DNA from: DASRAA01 sp963814165
Lineage (GTDB): Bacteria > Acidobacteriota > Terriglobia > Terriglobales > Acidobacteriaceae
Assembly (NCBI GenBank): GCA_963814165.1
Contig: CAWFBW010000002.1
Coordinates: forward strand, 62,001 to 126,000
Length of the DNA: 64,000 nt
Direction: 5' to 3'
Shown: positions 45,686 to 54,048 of the stretch, piece after piece
How the letters are laid out: every line of letters starts with the position of its first letter
Numbering within the stretch: the stretch's first letter is position 1
The notes under the pieces: generated by a model
What the model was told of the DNA's origin: nothing
Databases searched by the model: none
The model's input: only the letters and a program-made list of their open reading frames with translations
Made by a program: the position numbers and the translations under genes

Positions 45686-47791
45686 ATGCATAAACCGATC
45701 AAGTATGTCGAGAAGGCTGTAACCATAGCCGCCAAAGGCGCGTGGGCGGTATTCGACAAAGTCAACAGCATCAACCAGAATCCTTCGTTTACGCCGAAGT
45801 GGTCCGATAAGCCACTGCTGAAGTCGTACCAGAAGTCGAAGCCTCCGCTGGGCTGGCCCCGCACCACCGATTCCCTCTGCCCCAAGTGCGTGCCTGACAT
45901 CCGCCAGCAGATCATTGACGGGAAGCTGCCGGTCGAAGTCCTGATGAACGAAAAGGCCGGCGAAATCAAGGCCCAGATCATCGAGCGCGACGGCAAGATC
46001 CTGATGGTGAAAGATTGCCCCGAGCACGGCCACTTTGAAGACGTGATGGCCATGGACACCGCCTTCTTCAAGCACCTCGAAGAGGTCTTCCCCGGCCGCG
46101 ACATTCGCGCCCACAACGACGAGGCGCTCCACCACCACGGCAGCAGCACCGTGCTGCACGGTCGCGGATCGGTGCTCACCATCGATCTCACCAACCGCTG
46201 CAACATGATGTGCGATCCCTGCTTCATGGACGCCAACCAGGTCGGCTTCGTCCACGAACTTACGTGGGAAGAAATCAAGACCATGTTGGACAACGCCATC
46301 ACCATCAAGCCGCGTCGCCAGATGTCGGTACAGTTCTCCGGCGGCGAGCCCACGTTGTCGCCGTACTTCCTTGACGCTGTCGCTTACGCGCGCAAGGTTG
46401 GCTACAACAGCGTGCAGGCCGCGACCAACGGCATCGAGTTCGCGAAGAGCCCCGAGTTCGCCAAGCAGGCATTTGAAGCGGGCTTGCGTTACGCGTACCT
46501 GCAGTTCGACGGCATCGGTAACGCTGCCAACTCGCACCGCCTGGTCGGAAACCTGTTTGACGTGAAGTTGCAGGCCATCGAAAACCTGCACAATGCCGGT
46601 GTCGATATCGTGCCGGTGGTCACCATCGTCAACAACCTGAACAACGAGCAGGTTGGACGCATCATCCAGTTCGCGCTCGATAATCCGAAGCGCATCTCGT
46701 TCCTGTCGTTCCAGCCAGTTTCGTTCACTGGCCGCGACGAAGAGATCACCGACGAGCGCCGTCACGCGCAGCGCTACACCCTGTCGCACCTCGCGCACGA
46801 CGTGAAGAACCAGACCGGATTGGGCGAGCCCACTCGCGATTGGTTCCCCATCTCGTTCATGAGCACCTTCTCTGACTGGGCCGACCTGGTTCACGGGCCT
46901 GACAAGGACTGGGGCGCACTGAGCTGCGGCTGCCACCCGAATTGCGGCGTGGGCATGGCCGTGATGATCGACAAGGAAACCAAGGAGGCCGTTCCCGTCA
47001 CCGCGTTCCTCAACGGCGACACCATCGCGAAAGACATTGCGAAGGTGAACGACGCTGCCCGCGGCAAGTGGATGTCCATCGCCGGCATGACGCTGGCGCT
47101 CCTGAAGAACTACGACCCCTTCAAGTCGCCGAAGCACTTCCAGTTCACGGACCTGCTGAAGAAGTTCGACAAGACCTTCGGCGCGACCGGTAAAGACTAC
47201 GGCAAGGTCAGCGGAGACCGCACCGAGAGCGACATCGAGAAGCGCCGTCGCGATCGCTGGAACTTCCTGTTCATCGCGGGAATGTGGTTCCAGGACCTGT
47301 TCAATTACGACTTCCGGCGCACCGAGCAGTGCATCATTCCCTACGCCACGCAGGAAGGCGAAATCAGCTTCTGCGCGTACAACACCGGCGTCGGCTGGCG
47401 CAACATCGTCGAGAAGATGCACATGACCGCGACTCTGACCAAGTGGTACGAAGAGCACGGCCGTCACGAAATTTTCGCCGGCAACAAGAAAGTCGCTTTG
47501 GCGACCACCGACCACACGCTCAAGCTGGTTGACGAGCACGTGCACGCCGAAGCCAACACGACGCTCGACGATCTCGGCATCGCCAAGAATACCCGCCAAG
47601 AGAAGTTCAAGGCGCGCGACGAGAAGATCAAGCAGGAAGCCGAAAACGCCCGCATGCTCGCGCTCTACAAGGAGCACGTGCTGGGTGAGAAGTTGCCCGA
47701 GGACAAGGGTGGCTTCGTTCCGCTAGGCAGCATCGGCGGCATCAAGCCGGCGCCTGCTAAGGAAGTTGCTGAGCCTGCTTTCGGCGACTAG
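45686..47791 (+). CDS. radical SAM protein, tetraether/membrane-spanning lipid synthase-like
   Basis: The central radical SAM domain has C172-x3-C176-x2-C179 (CNMMCDPCF) and the SAM-binding FSGGEPTLS. Before it lies a cysteine module, SLCPKC (C65, C68) and KDCPEHGHF (C111), and after it SCGCHPNCGVGM (C414, C416, C420), then a C-terminal region with more Cys. This N-terminal Cys module, radical domain and extra clusters are the arrangement of archaeal tetraether synthase (Tes, MJ0619-like) and its bacterial relatives that couple two fatty acyl tails. Acidobacteria make iso-diabolic acid, so tail-to-tail coupling is a plausible reaction here. The substrate is inferred. GAGG precedes the ATG; the gene is alone with its own terminator. 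Confidence 0.8.
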   Translation: MHKPIKYVEKAVTIAAKGAWAVFDKVNSINQNPSFTPKWSDKPLLKSYQKSKPPLGWPRTTDSLCPKCVPDIRQQIIDGKLPVEVLMNEKAGEIKAQIIERDGKILMVKDCPEHGHFEDVMAMDTAFFKHLEEVFPGRDIRAHNDEALHHHGSSTVLHGRGSVLTIDLTNRCNMMCDPCFMDANQVGFVHELTWEEIKTMLDNAITIKPRRQMSVQFSGGEPTLSPYFLDAVAYARKVGYNSVQAATNGIEFAKSPEFAKQAFEAGLRYAYLQFDGIGNAANSHRLVGNLFDVKLQAIENLHNAGVDIVPVVTIVNNLNNEQVGRIIQFALDNPKRISFLSFQPVSFTGRDEEITDERRHAQRYTLSHLAHDVKNQTGLGEPTRDWFPISFMSTFSDWADLVHGPDKDWGALSCGCHPNCGVGMAVMIDKETKEAVPVTAFLNGDTIAKDIAKVNDAARGKWMSIAGMTLALLKNYDPFKSPKHFQFTDLLKKFDKTFGATGKDYGKVSGDRTESDIEKRRRDRWNFLFIAGMWFQDLFNYDFRRTEQCIIPYATQEGEISFCAYNTGVGWRNIVEKMHMTATLTKWYEEHGRHEIFAGNKKVALATTDHTLKLVDEHVHAEANTTLDDLGIAKNTRQEKFKARDEKIKQEAENARMLALYKEHVLGEKLPEDKGGFVPLGSIGGIKPAPAKEVAEPAFGD

Positions 47792-47816
47792 CAGTGAAGA
47801 GTTATGGATAGTAAAG

Positions 47817-47848
47817 AACCGGTCGCGCAAGCGGCCGGTTTTGTTTTT
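47817..47848 (+). terminator. Rho-independent terminator of the radical SAM gene
   Basis: AACCGGTCGC and GCGGCCGGTT form a 10-bp stem (one G-U) with loop GCAA, followed by TTGTTTTT, 26 bp after the stop. Confidence 0.85.
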
Positions 47849-47898
47849 GCGGACAAGCACAGGAAGCGAATCGCACTGGACACCCAACCCGCGACTTC

Positions 47899-48153
47899 TC
47901 AGGCGCCGGGCGCATCCACCTGTACGGCTTCGATCATGTCACCATTGACAGTGGCCAAAACCACCTTCACCGGACGACCCATCGCCATCGCTTGGCGTAG
48001 TGTTTCGATGACTTCTTCAAACCCTGGATTGGCTTTCGGCAGACGGTAGAAGCGGGCCGACTCCAGAAACACAACTTCGCAATAGTCTCGACCTTCCGGT
48101 TCGCGGATATGCGCCACCGTCATCGTCCGCGAAGACCTTTCGGCTTGATTCAT
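47899..48153 (-). CDS. free-standing protein-glutaminase propeptide-like domain
   Basis: This 84-residue protein matches, along most of its length, the N-terminal domain of the deamidase encoded 43 bp upstream: TVAHIREPEG versus TVAAIRRAKG, a V/L-F strand, SARFYRL versus QQIFSL, LRQAMAMGRPVKVVL versus LRTAVKKSEPLRVVL, then G-x-I. As I recall, the propeptide of Chryseobacterium protein glutaminase has the same pattern (AQFYEI then LRQAVKNESPV). That propeptide blocks the active site until removed, so this separate copy may be a trans-acting inhibitor or immunity protein. No signal peptide, no catalytic residues; one Cys. Start could also be the ATG at 48123. The inhibitor role is inference. 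Confidence 0.7.
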   Translation of the reverse strand: MNQAERSSRTMTVAHIREPEGRDYCEVVFLESARFYRLPKANPGFEEVIETLRQAMAMGRPVKVVLATVNGDMIEAVQVDAPGA

Positions 48154-48196
48154 AAGACAGTCATGTCACTGCCGATGCCGGGCAACGATTCACCCT

Positions 48197-49135
48197 TCAG
48201 CACGTCGTCAGATTCTGATAATTCAGCAACGTTTGGTCCGTCGCCGTATAGTTCGGATCGGTTGTAAATTGTGTTCCCGCATAATTCGCCGGCGAATACG
48301 CCGATCCCGGCTGTATCGAGTACATCGACACATTGGCATTTGCACTGCACGCCAGGTTCTTCTGCGCCGAAAGCCAACTGCTCAGCAGCACCGGTTTGTC
48401 GAACATTCCCGGATCGATGACCAGCGCCAGCTCGATGCTGATCGACAAGAACTTGATCCGCACCCGAACCAGCGGAGCCACGTGATACCACCAGAAAACG
48501 CAGCAGCCTCCCCACTTGTTCGCTTGCACGGCCAGCGTGTCACCGTTCTGGTTCGCAAAACTGAATACCTTCTCACAGCAATATCCGTACTTCTCGGTAA
48601 TGATTTTGCGCATCTTATGGGCGCGCGCGTAGCACCCGTCGATCACATATTGAAACGGAATGCACGGCGAGATCGCGTACGGTCCGGGGAGGTTGCACGA
48701 CTGATTGGCGCAAAACTCGAAGATCTCTTTCGCCTTTGCGTAATTGGGCAAGGTCTTTTTGCAAAGCTTAAAGGCGGGCCATTTCAGCCTGTATCCGACA
48801 AGGTTGAACACTGTCGGGTCAACTTTTTCGAGGTTGATGGCCACCGACTTCGCGGGTCTTTCCAGCAATGTTCTGTACTTGCGAAACTCCTCAACTTCTC
48901 CCGGCTCCAGCGTGCCGATTCTTTGAATGACTCCCCTGCGCGGGTCCAGAACGACCCGTAGAGGCTCGCTCTTCTTCACCGCCGTGCGCAGGCTACCCAT
49001 TAGCTCGCGCCGCGACTTCTCCTTTGCTCTGAGCGAGAAGATCTGCTGCTTTTCGTTGAACAGAATCTCCTCTCCACCTTTCGCGCGGCGAATCGCCGCA
49101 ACCGTTACGATCTCCGTATTTCTCTCCGTTGGCAT
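48197..49135 (-). CDS. protein-glutamine deamidase (protein glutaminase) with propeptide-like domain
   Basis: Deamidates protein-bound glutamine to glutamate if active. The catalytic domain (about 125-312) carries CIPFQYVIDGCYARAHKM with nucleophile C168, WWYHVAPLV with H218 and LVIDPGMF with D241: the full Cys-His-Asp triad of Chryseobacterium protein glutaminase, plus several paired cysteines (C158, C186/C187, C211/C212). Residues about 9-95 match that enzyme's inhibitory propeptide (FSLRA, LRTAVKKSEPLRVVLDP, EVEEFRKYRTLL). Unlike known secreted family members there is no signal peptide at ATG 49135, which has AAGGAG upstream. Family call is strong; activity, export and target are unknown. 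The propeptide-like gene follows on the same strand. Confidence 0.85.
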   Translation of the reverse strand: MPTERNTEIVTVAAIRRAKGGEEILFNEKQQIFSLRAKEKSRRELMGSLRTAVKKSEPLRVVLDPRRGVIQRIGTLEPGEVEEFRKYRTLLERPAKSVAINLEKVDPTVFNLVGYRLKWPAFKLCKKTLPNYAKAKEIFEFCANQSCNLPGPYAISPCIPFQYVIDGCYARAHKMRKIITEKYGYCCEKVFSFANQNGDTLAVQANKWGGCCVFWWYHVAPLVRVRIKFLSISIELALVIDPGMFDKPVLLSSWLSAQKNLACSANANVSMYSIQPGSAYSPANYAGTQFTTDPNYTATDQTLLNYQNLTTC

Positions 49136-49323
49136 GATGATCTCCTTTCCCAACAGTTCAGTGCCAGATCGACAGAGCAGCGACTTCTTTCGTTTCGGAG
49201 TCTTGCGCGGATTTGGAAGCATTCTGTGCCGAACGGCGGGAAGCGTCAAGCCCCATCTGCAACAATGCAGGGCCGGTCTACCGCGACCGGGAAGTCGACA
49301 AAAACTGCCCTGATGATCGGCTG

Positions 49324-49941
49324 CTAGAGCGTCGAGATTTGCGTTACTGGAATGTTGCGCTGCCTCGCCTGCTGAAGGAAGTGGTCCGTAACATCATCCG
49401 CTCCGCGCGACTGTTCGTTCCAGATAACCAGCGCCACCACCGTGGTTCCCGACTGCTTCGCGACCGCTTGCGCGCGATCGAGCAACTTGAGGTTGGTTTC
49501 CAGATACCCCTCCTGGCTATCCGGAACCTTGAGCACTTCCACCTTTGCCGTCTTCATGGCCCGGTCGAAGAGCGGCCCCCAATTCCCGGGCCGGTCGGTT
49601 ACCGATGATTTGCGGAACTCGGCGGGCTCGGCTCCCAAAACCATGTAGCGCTTCACGTGCCGCTCCCCGGCCTCCTGAAGCGCCAGCAGGTCGGCTCCGC
49701 AGGCTCCCGAGCACACCAGAGCAATTGGTTCTTCGTGGGCGAAAAACGTCGCGATCTTCTGCCGGACCGCGTCAACATTGGCCGCGGGAAATCGCGCGTC
49801 TTGGGCGTCAGGGGCATCCACGCGACGCCCCGCCGCGACTACGACCGGTCCCTTGGCAGATGCTTCCACTTCCATAAGATTCGCCAGTTTCCATCCCAGC
49901 GCAAGTCCGCTCAGAGTAGTTACAAATCGTCGACGATCCAT
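49324..49941 (-). CDS. SLOG/Rossmann-like protein with Tat-like N-terminus
   Basis: After MDRRRFVTTLSGLALGW, which resembles a twin-arginine or anchor signal, comes an alpha/beta domain with VVVAAGRRVDAP, LVCSGACGADLLALQEA and SSVTDRPGNWGPLFDRAM. The CSGACGADLL loop is like the nucleotide-binding loop of the SLOG/LOG superfamily, often fused to signalling domains. Here it stands alone. ATG 49941 is chosen over a long upstream extension that is antisense to the DinB gene. Ligand and role unknown; if the signal works, an extracytoplasmic SLOG protein is odd. Confidence 0.6.
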   Translation of the reverse strand: MDRRRFVTTLSGLALGWKLANLMEVEASAKGPVVVAAGRRVDAPDAQDARFPAANVDAVRQKIATFFAHEEPIALVCSGACGADLLALQEAGERHVKRYMVLGAEPAEFRKSSVTDRPGNWGPLFDRAMKTAKVEVLKVPDSQEGYLETNLKLLDRAQAVAKQSGTTVVALVIWNEQSRGADDVTDHFLQQARQRNIPVTQISTL

Positions 49942-50080
49942 AATATTAGAACTCCGATCGCGTCGTTGCATTCTCGTCACGCTCGGGATATTAGCATTAC
50001 CGGCGGCCGGTGTTTCATGCATTCCGCAGACCGCATAGAATGACACCACTGAAATTATCCCAGTGCTCGGACGGTCCATA

Positions 50081-50623
50081 ATGAACCCATCACTGCCGCA
50101 CACCATCTCGCTTCTCGCCCACGCCCCCGCCGCGCTCAATGCGCTGCTTCGCGACCTGCCGGACGAATGGACGCACTCCAACGAAGGCGACAGCACCTGG
50201 ACCGCCATCGATGTCGTCGGCCACCTGATCAGTGGCGAACGCACCGACTGGCTCCCGCGCGCCCGCATCATCCTTCAGTATGGCGAAAGCCGCACCTTCG
50301 AGCCCTTCGACATGCACGGCCACGTTCGTGAAATCGAAGGCAAGTCGCTCAGCCAGTTGCTCGATGAGTTCGCCGATCTCCGAACCAACAACTTGTTCGA
50401 GTTGCGCGCCTGGAAGCTCCAACCTGCCGACCTCGACAAGCGCGGGATACATCCTTCCCAGGGCGTAGTGACCCTCTCCCAGTTGCTGGCGACATGGGGG
50501 GCGCACGACCTGACGCACCTGCACCAACTCTCCCGCATCCTGGCATACCAGTACCGCGACGCCGTCGGCCCGTGGAGCCAGTATCTTGGCGTTTTGCAGT
50601 GCCAGGGGCACAGTTCGAAGTAA
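50081..50623 (+). CDS. DinB-superfamily protein
   Basis: Four-helix-bundle DinB/YfiT-like protein. It has the typical first helix ending in LPDEWTHSNEG, TWTAIDVVGHLISGERTDW with the first metal His, and LLATWGAHDLTHLHQLSRIL with the HxxxH-type C-terminal ligands. Members are metal-dependent thiol transferases or hydrolases, rarely characterised. ATG 50081 begins the family sequence; an upstream start adds six residues. Confidence 0.82.
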   Translation: MNPSLPHTISLLAHAPAALNALLRDLPDEWTHSNEGDSTWTAIDVVGHLISGERTDWLPRARIILQYGESRTFEPFDMHGHVREIEGKSLSQLLDEFADLRTNNLFELRAWKLQPADLDKRGIHPSQGVVTLSQLLATWGAHDLTHLHQLSRILAYQYRDAVGPWSQYLGVLQCQGHSSK

Positions 50624-50682
50624 GGCAGGTGACGGACGCATAGTCCGCGTCCGTCACGCCTGCTTCACATCCGTTGGACTCG

Positions 50683-51667
50683 CTAGTAGATCTCGCCCCC
50701 GGCCTGGGTTGAACTCAGCACGCCTGCCGTCGCCGACACCGTGTAGTTGACTCCGCCTTTCCCCTTCCACTTCACGACGTTGAAGCTTCCCGAGCGGTCA
50801 ACTCGATACACGGAAATGTCCAGGTAGGTCAGCGGAGTCTTGGGTTGGCACACCTGCGGGGCGCCCGGCGCCTCCAGGAAATAGATCGTGCTGCTTCCGA
50901 CCACCTTGCCTTTGCCGTCGCTGTCGATGAGCAGCGCTGTGTGCTCGTCGATCGCAATGTCGCGCGGCGCCCCGTATCCAACCGTTGTTGTACACCCGGC
51001 ACAGGAACGCCAAGTCGCGGCCCATACGATCACGCGTCACGAAATGAGGGTCGCCAATCAAGCCTTGCAGGAGTGAGATGGTGACGAAATCTCGACCGAG
51101 GGTGATCCTGTGGTGGTATGGGTTGGCCAACGCCTGACTTGATTCCACTCCCTGATTCGCCAACGCCGTGTATACGAACTGCGTAAGCACGTTCATACCT
51201 GCGCTCGTGCCGCCAATCGGAACTCCCTGCGCGATCAGCGTGTTCAATGCGACCTGCATCGGCGTTCCGGTCCAGAAATTAACGTAGTCCGACTGGTCGC
51301 CGCCGGCAATCCAGATTGCCTCGGCATGCTGCATGATGTTCGCGACGTCCGGATCGTTCGCCGCACTTATGTTGGGAACAATCACCGTCGCCACCGAGTT
51401 CTCATTCGGACAAAGCTGCTGGATGTATGGGTTATATGCATCCGTGCCCGTGGCGCGAATCACCAGGAAATCGCCGTTGCCGCTGCGCTGGCACATCCAT
51501 TGGAATGCCGCATCCACATCGGTGCCTCCGCCCATCAGCACCGTTCCGGGGGTTGTAGACGTGGTTACGTCATTCGCATTGCCAACCCGAAAATACGAAT
51601 ACTTCTTGCCCGCGCTGGCGGGCACGACCATGCATGACAGCAAAAACAATACGGCAAGTGGTTTCAT
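50683..51667 (-). CDS. secreted cyanophycinase-like S51 peptidase, one frameshift
   Basis: A signal peptide (VLFLLSCMVVPASAG) precedes an S51-family domain with nucleophile Ser in GGTSAGMNVL, IWIAGGDQSDYVNFW and LLQGLIGDPHFVTRDRMGRDLAFL, all cyanophycinase landmarks. The frame breaks near 51010; dropping one T in GGTTGG gives NNGGYGAPRDIAIDE and runs on to 50683. Family members cut beta-Asp-Arg dipeptides from cyanophycin or act as exopeptidases. The secreted form suggests use of external polymer. Probable indel error. Confidence 0.85.
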
Positions 51668-51790
51668 GGACGACCTCCGTCAGCCGTTCACTATAGCCGT
51701 TCGTTGCTTCACTCACAAACGCAAATCGCCGATACAGGAAGCTCCGGCTCGGCGATTTGCAAACTGCGGTTTCGTGCGTGGCTACTACGT

Positions 51791-52288
51791 TCAGGCAAAC
51801 GGATTCTCATCCGCGCTGCGCCCGTACACCACCGGCACTGGAATATCCAGCAGCCGGAGGTACACCGAAAGCTGTCCGCGATGGTGATACCAGTGGTTCA
51901 GCATAATCGTTCGCACGATCCCGGCACGCGGCACCGTGAATAGGGTCTTGTCGCCAGCCGTCATCGTCCACGGCTGCATCGCCGATTCGTCCGTCATCGA
52001 CCGCAAACGCTTCTCGCCCTCGGTCACAGCGGCCTCAAACCCCATCAACACGGTGTCCAGGTCCTTGGGCTGCTCGGGAACGAAATTTGCCTGCGACACA
52101 TCAAAGCCATCGCGTTGCGCCAACGCCGACACGCGGTCTGGAATCTGCGCAATGTGCCACGCGAGCTGCCCCAGTGTCATCGACTTGCCATGCGGCTGCC
52201 ACGTTAGCTTGTCGGCCGGAACCCTGCTCAGTATCCGCCGCGTGACTTCGACCTCCGCCAGGTATTCCGCAACCGTCGGCTCCATCAT
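51791..52288 (-). CDS. DinB-superfamily protein
   Basis: Second DinB-fold protein, 165 residues. MTLGQLAWHIAQIPDRV holds the first His and TIMLNHWYHHRGQLSVYLRLL the two C-terminal ligand His residues, the standard DinB triad. Its ATG at 52288 overlaps the DUF899 stop (ATGATG with TGA inside), so it is the last gene of the ArsR-led operon. Substrate unknown; a thiol-dependent detoxification role fits the family. Confidence 0.85.
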   Translation of the reverse strand: MMEPTVAEYLAEVEVTRRILSRVPADKLTWQPHGKSMTLGQLAWHIAQIPDRVSALAQRDGFDVSQANFVPEQPKDLDTVLMGFEAAVTEGEKRLRSMTDESAMQPWTMTAGDKTLFTVPRAGIVRTIMLNHWYHHRGQLSVYLRLLDIPVPVVYGRSADENPFA

Positions 52289-53064
52289 CTTGTGCGACTT
52301 CTCCGCCTCCCCGAGCAGCATCCCGCTGCTTCTGCGTCCGCATAGCGGTCATGGTGCCGCACCCATGCCATCGCGTGCGGCGTCATGCCCTCTTCGTCAC
52401 GACCCTTCGGCGTCATGTCGAGATAGTTGTAAGTCGTCAGCAGGATGTCGAGACCGCGCCCGTAAGTCGAATACGTGTGATAGATCTGCCCGTCCGCGTC
52501 CTTGTAGAACACGCTGAGCCCCGGCCCTTCCTCCATCGGAAAGTCCCACGAACCGTAGTTGTAGTTGCGCTTTCCTGGCTGCCGATCCGCCTCCGTGAAC
52601 GACACCTTGTAGTCGTAGTTGAAGTCGCTTCCGAACGACGAAACCCACGGAAACCGCCATCCCATGCGCTTCTTGAAGCCCTCGATCTCCGGCGATGTAG
52701 CTCGCGAAACCGCCGCGAAAGCCACATCGCGCTGATCCAGGTGCACCCGCATCCCATCAAAGTTGTCCGCCAGGAACGAGCAGCTCGGGCAGCCCTGCTC
52801 CCATCCCGGACCGAACATGAAGTGATACACAACCAGCTGGCTGCGTCCCTTGAACAGCTCCGACAGCGAGACCTTGCCCGTCGGACCTTCAAACACGTAG
52901 CTCTTCTCCACTTTCTCCCACGGTAGCTCGCGCCGTTGCCGGCTCAATTCGTCACGCAGCCGGGTGAATTCCTTCTCCTTCTTCAGCAGTGCTTTTCTCG
53001 CCGTCAGCCATTCCGCTGGTGAAACGACCTGGGTGTTCAGTTTCTCGGTTGTTGCTGTGCTCAT
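52285..53064 (-). CDS. DUF899 thioredoxin-like protein
   Basis: Begins VVSPAEWLTARKALLKKEKEFTRL and continues ELPWEKVEKSYVFEGP, LVVYHFMFGPGWEQGCPSCSF and FPWVSSFGSDFNYDY, the DUF899 signature within the thioredoxin-like fold; the CPSC pair sits where a redox Cys pair would be. The C-terminal about 12 residues after HHDRYA are extra and Arg-rich. ATG 53064 follows GAGGAGAAG. Third or fourth gene of the ArsR operon. Confidence 0.87.
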   Translation of the reverse strand: MSTATTEKLNTQVVSPAEWLTARKALLKKEKEFTRLRDELSRQRRELPWEKVEKSYVFEGPTGKVSLSELFKGRSQLVVYHFMFGPGWEQGCPSCSFLADNFDGMRVHLDQRDVAFAAVSRATSPEIEGFKKRMGWRFPWVSSFGSDFNYDYKVSFTEADRQPGKRNYNYGSWDFPMEEGPGLSVFYKDADGQIYHTYSTYGRGLDILLTTYNYLDMTPKGRDEEGMTPHAMAWVRHHDRYADAEAAGCCSGRRRSRTR

Positions 53065-53200
53065 CGTAACTTCTCCTCTGCTTCGATGTTTCGTTTTTTG
53101 CCTTGGCGCGAAACGCCCTCGCCACAAGAGCGCCCGACCCGCCGGCCGAAATCGCGCCGCCTACAATCCAAAGTGTTGCCGCCAAACATGCCGGACACAT
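52952..53200 (-). CDS. small single-span membrane protein (CPACLA type)
   Basis: MCPACLAATLWIVGGAISAGGSGALVA is a CxxC followed by one membrane span and a basic tail. GGGAG lies upstream of the ATG, 9 bp after the SRPBCC stop. Similar short proteins of about 45-60 residues occur in ArsR/SRPBCC clusters of related bacteria. Here the frame runs to 82 residues and overlaps the DUF899 start by 113 bp, so the last about 35 residues are doubtful; a one-base indel may have removed an earlier stop. Confidence 0.5.
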   Translation of the reverse strand: MCPACLAATLWIVGGAISAGGSGALVARAFRAKAKNETSKQRRSYDEHSNNRETEHPGRFTSGMADGEKSTAEEGEGIHPAA

Positions 53201-53209
53201 AACCGCTCC

Positions 53210-53671
53210 CTACCGCTTCGTCGCTTCCGCCCGCTTGCGCGCGCCTTCCAGCATGTGCGCCCAGCCGCCGGTCACGCCTTTCCGGTGATCGTCCTGAATT
53301 GCGCCGAACGCCTTATGATGAAACTTGATCAGCGTGCCGCCGTCCGCCTCGCTCAAGCGGTACTGTACGTTCGATACCACAGCGTAGGACATGAACAATG
53401 GCCCCGCGAACTCCAACAGGGTCGGACGCTTGATGGCCTGCACGTGCGCCCAGAAATGTCCGTTGTTGTTACCCAAATCTCGGAACCACCTTCCTCCCGG
53501 CCATGCTTCCAGCTTCATCGGCAGGGCGTCGCCTTCGGGCGTACTGTTCCCCGGGCCAAGCTGTTCCAGTAGCGCCTCGAACGTGTCTTCCAGGCTGGCG
53601 TTGACGTGAATTTCCTGGGCCACGACGAGCGTCAGGCTCTCGATCCCGGCCACGGTTTGCATCGTGCTCAT
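53210..53671 (-). CDS. SRPBCC/AHSA1-family protein
   Basis: A helix-grip (START-like) domain: LVVAQEIHVNASLEDTFEALLEQ at the front, WPGGRWFRDLGNNNGHFWAHVQ in the middle and TLIKFHHKAFG plus a C-terminal helix. Such proteins bind hydrophobic ligands and are regularly paired with an ArsR regulator, whose stop overlaps this start codon (ATGA). Ligand unknown. Confidence 0.88.
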   Translation of the reverse strand: MSTMQTVAGIESLTLVVAQEIHVNASLEDTFEALLEQLGPGNSTPEGDALPMKLEAWPGGRWFRDLGNNNGHFWAHVQAIKRPTLLEFAGPLFMSYAVVSNVQYRLSEADGGTLIKFHHKAFGAIQDDHRKGVTGGWAHMLEGARKRAEATKR

Positions 53672-54036
53672 ACATCCTCCTCGCTGCTTTTCTTGGGTTG
53701 ATTCAGCCGTTCCAGACTCTTGGCTTCGGCACGTTCCTTCACCCGGAGCAACTGGTGTCCCCAGAACTTCTCAAACGTCTTCGTCCACTCGTACAAGGGC
53801 CGTATCGCGTCGGCATTCGTTCGATACATCATGTGCCTTCCGTTTCGCCGCACCCTCACCAGCCCCACGTTTCGCAGCACCTTCAGGTGCTTCGAAACCG
53901 AGGGCTGCTCCATCCTCAACGCGACTACGATGTCGCCCACCGACCGCTCTGTCCCCGCCAGGTGAAACAGAATCTCCCGCCGCCGCGGCTCGGCCACCGC
54001 ATTGAACGCATCGGAAGTCGTCGCCGCTCGTGCCAT
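53668..54036 (-). CDS. ArsR-family repressor
   Basis: Winged helix-turn-helix: FNAVAEPRRREILFHLAGTERSVGDIVVALRMEQPSVSKHLKVLRNVGLVRVRRNGRHMMY. The metal-binding CVC motif of classical ArsR is absent, as in the SRPBCC-linked subgroup. It leads an operon of SRPBCC, small membrane protein, DUF899 and DinB genes. No ribosome site precedes the ATG; a perfect palindrome lies 13 bp upstream and a TATATT element close to the start suggests a leaderless, autoregulated transcript. Confidence 0.92.
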   Translation of the reverse strand: MARAATTSDAFNAVAEPRRREILFHLAGTERSVGDIVVALRMEQPSVSKHLKVLRNVGLVRVRRNGRHMMYRTNADAIRPLYEWTKTFEKFWGHQLLRVKERAEAKSLERLNQPKKSSEEDV

Positions 54037-54048
54037 GGACGAAAATAT

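Noticed and set aside
45665..47677. 670-codon open frame antisense to the radical SAM gene
   Set aside because: It mirrors the codon bias of the real gene (high-GC third positions), has no domain pattern and no ribosome site; the plus-strand protein has clear cluster motifs.
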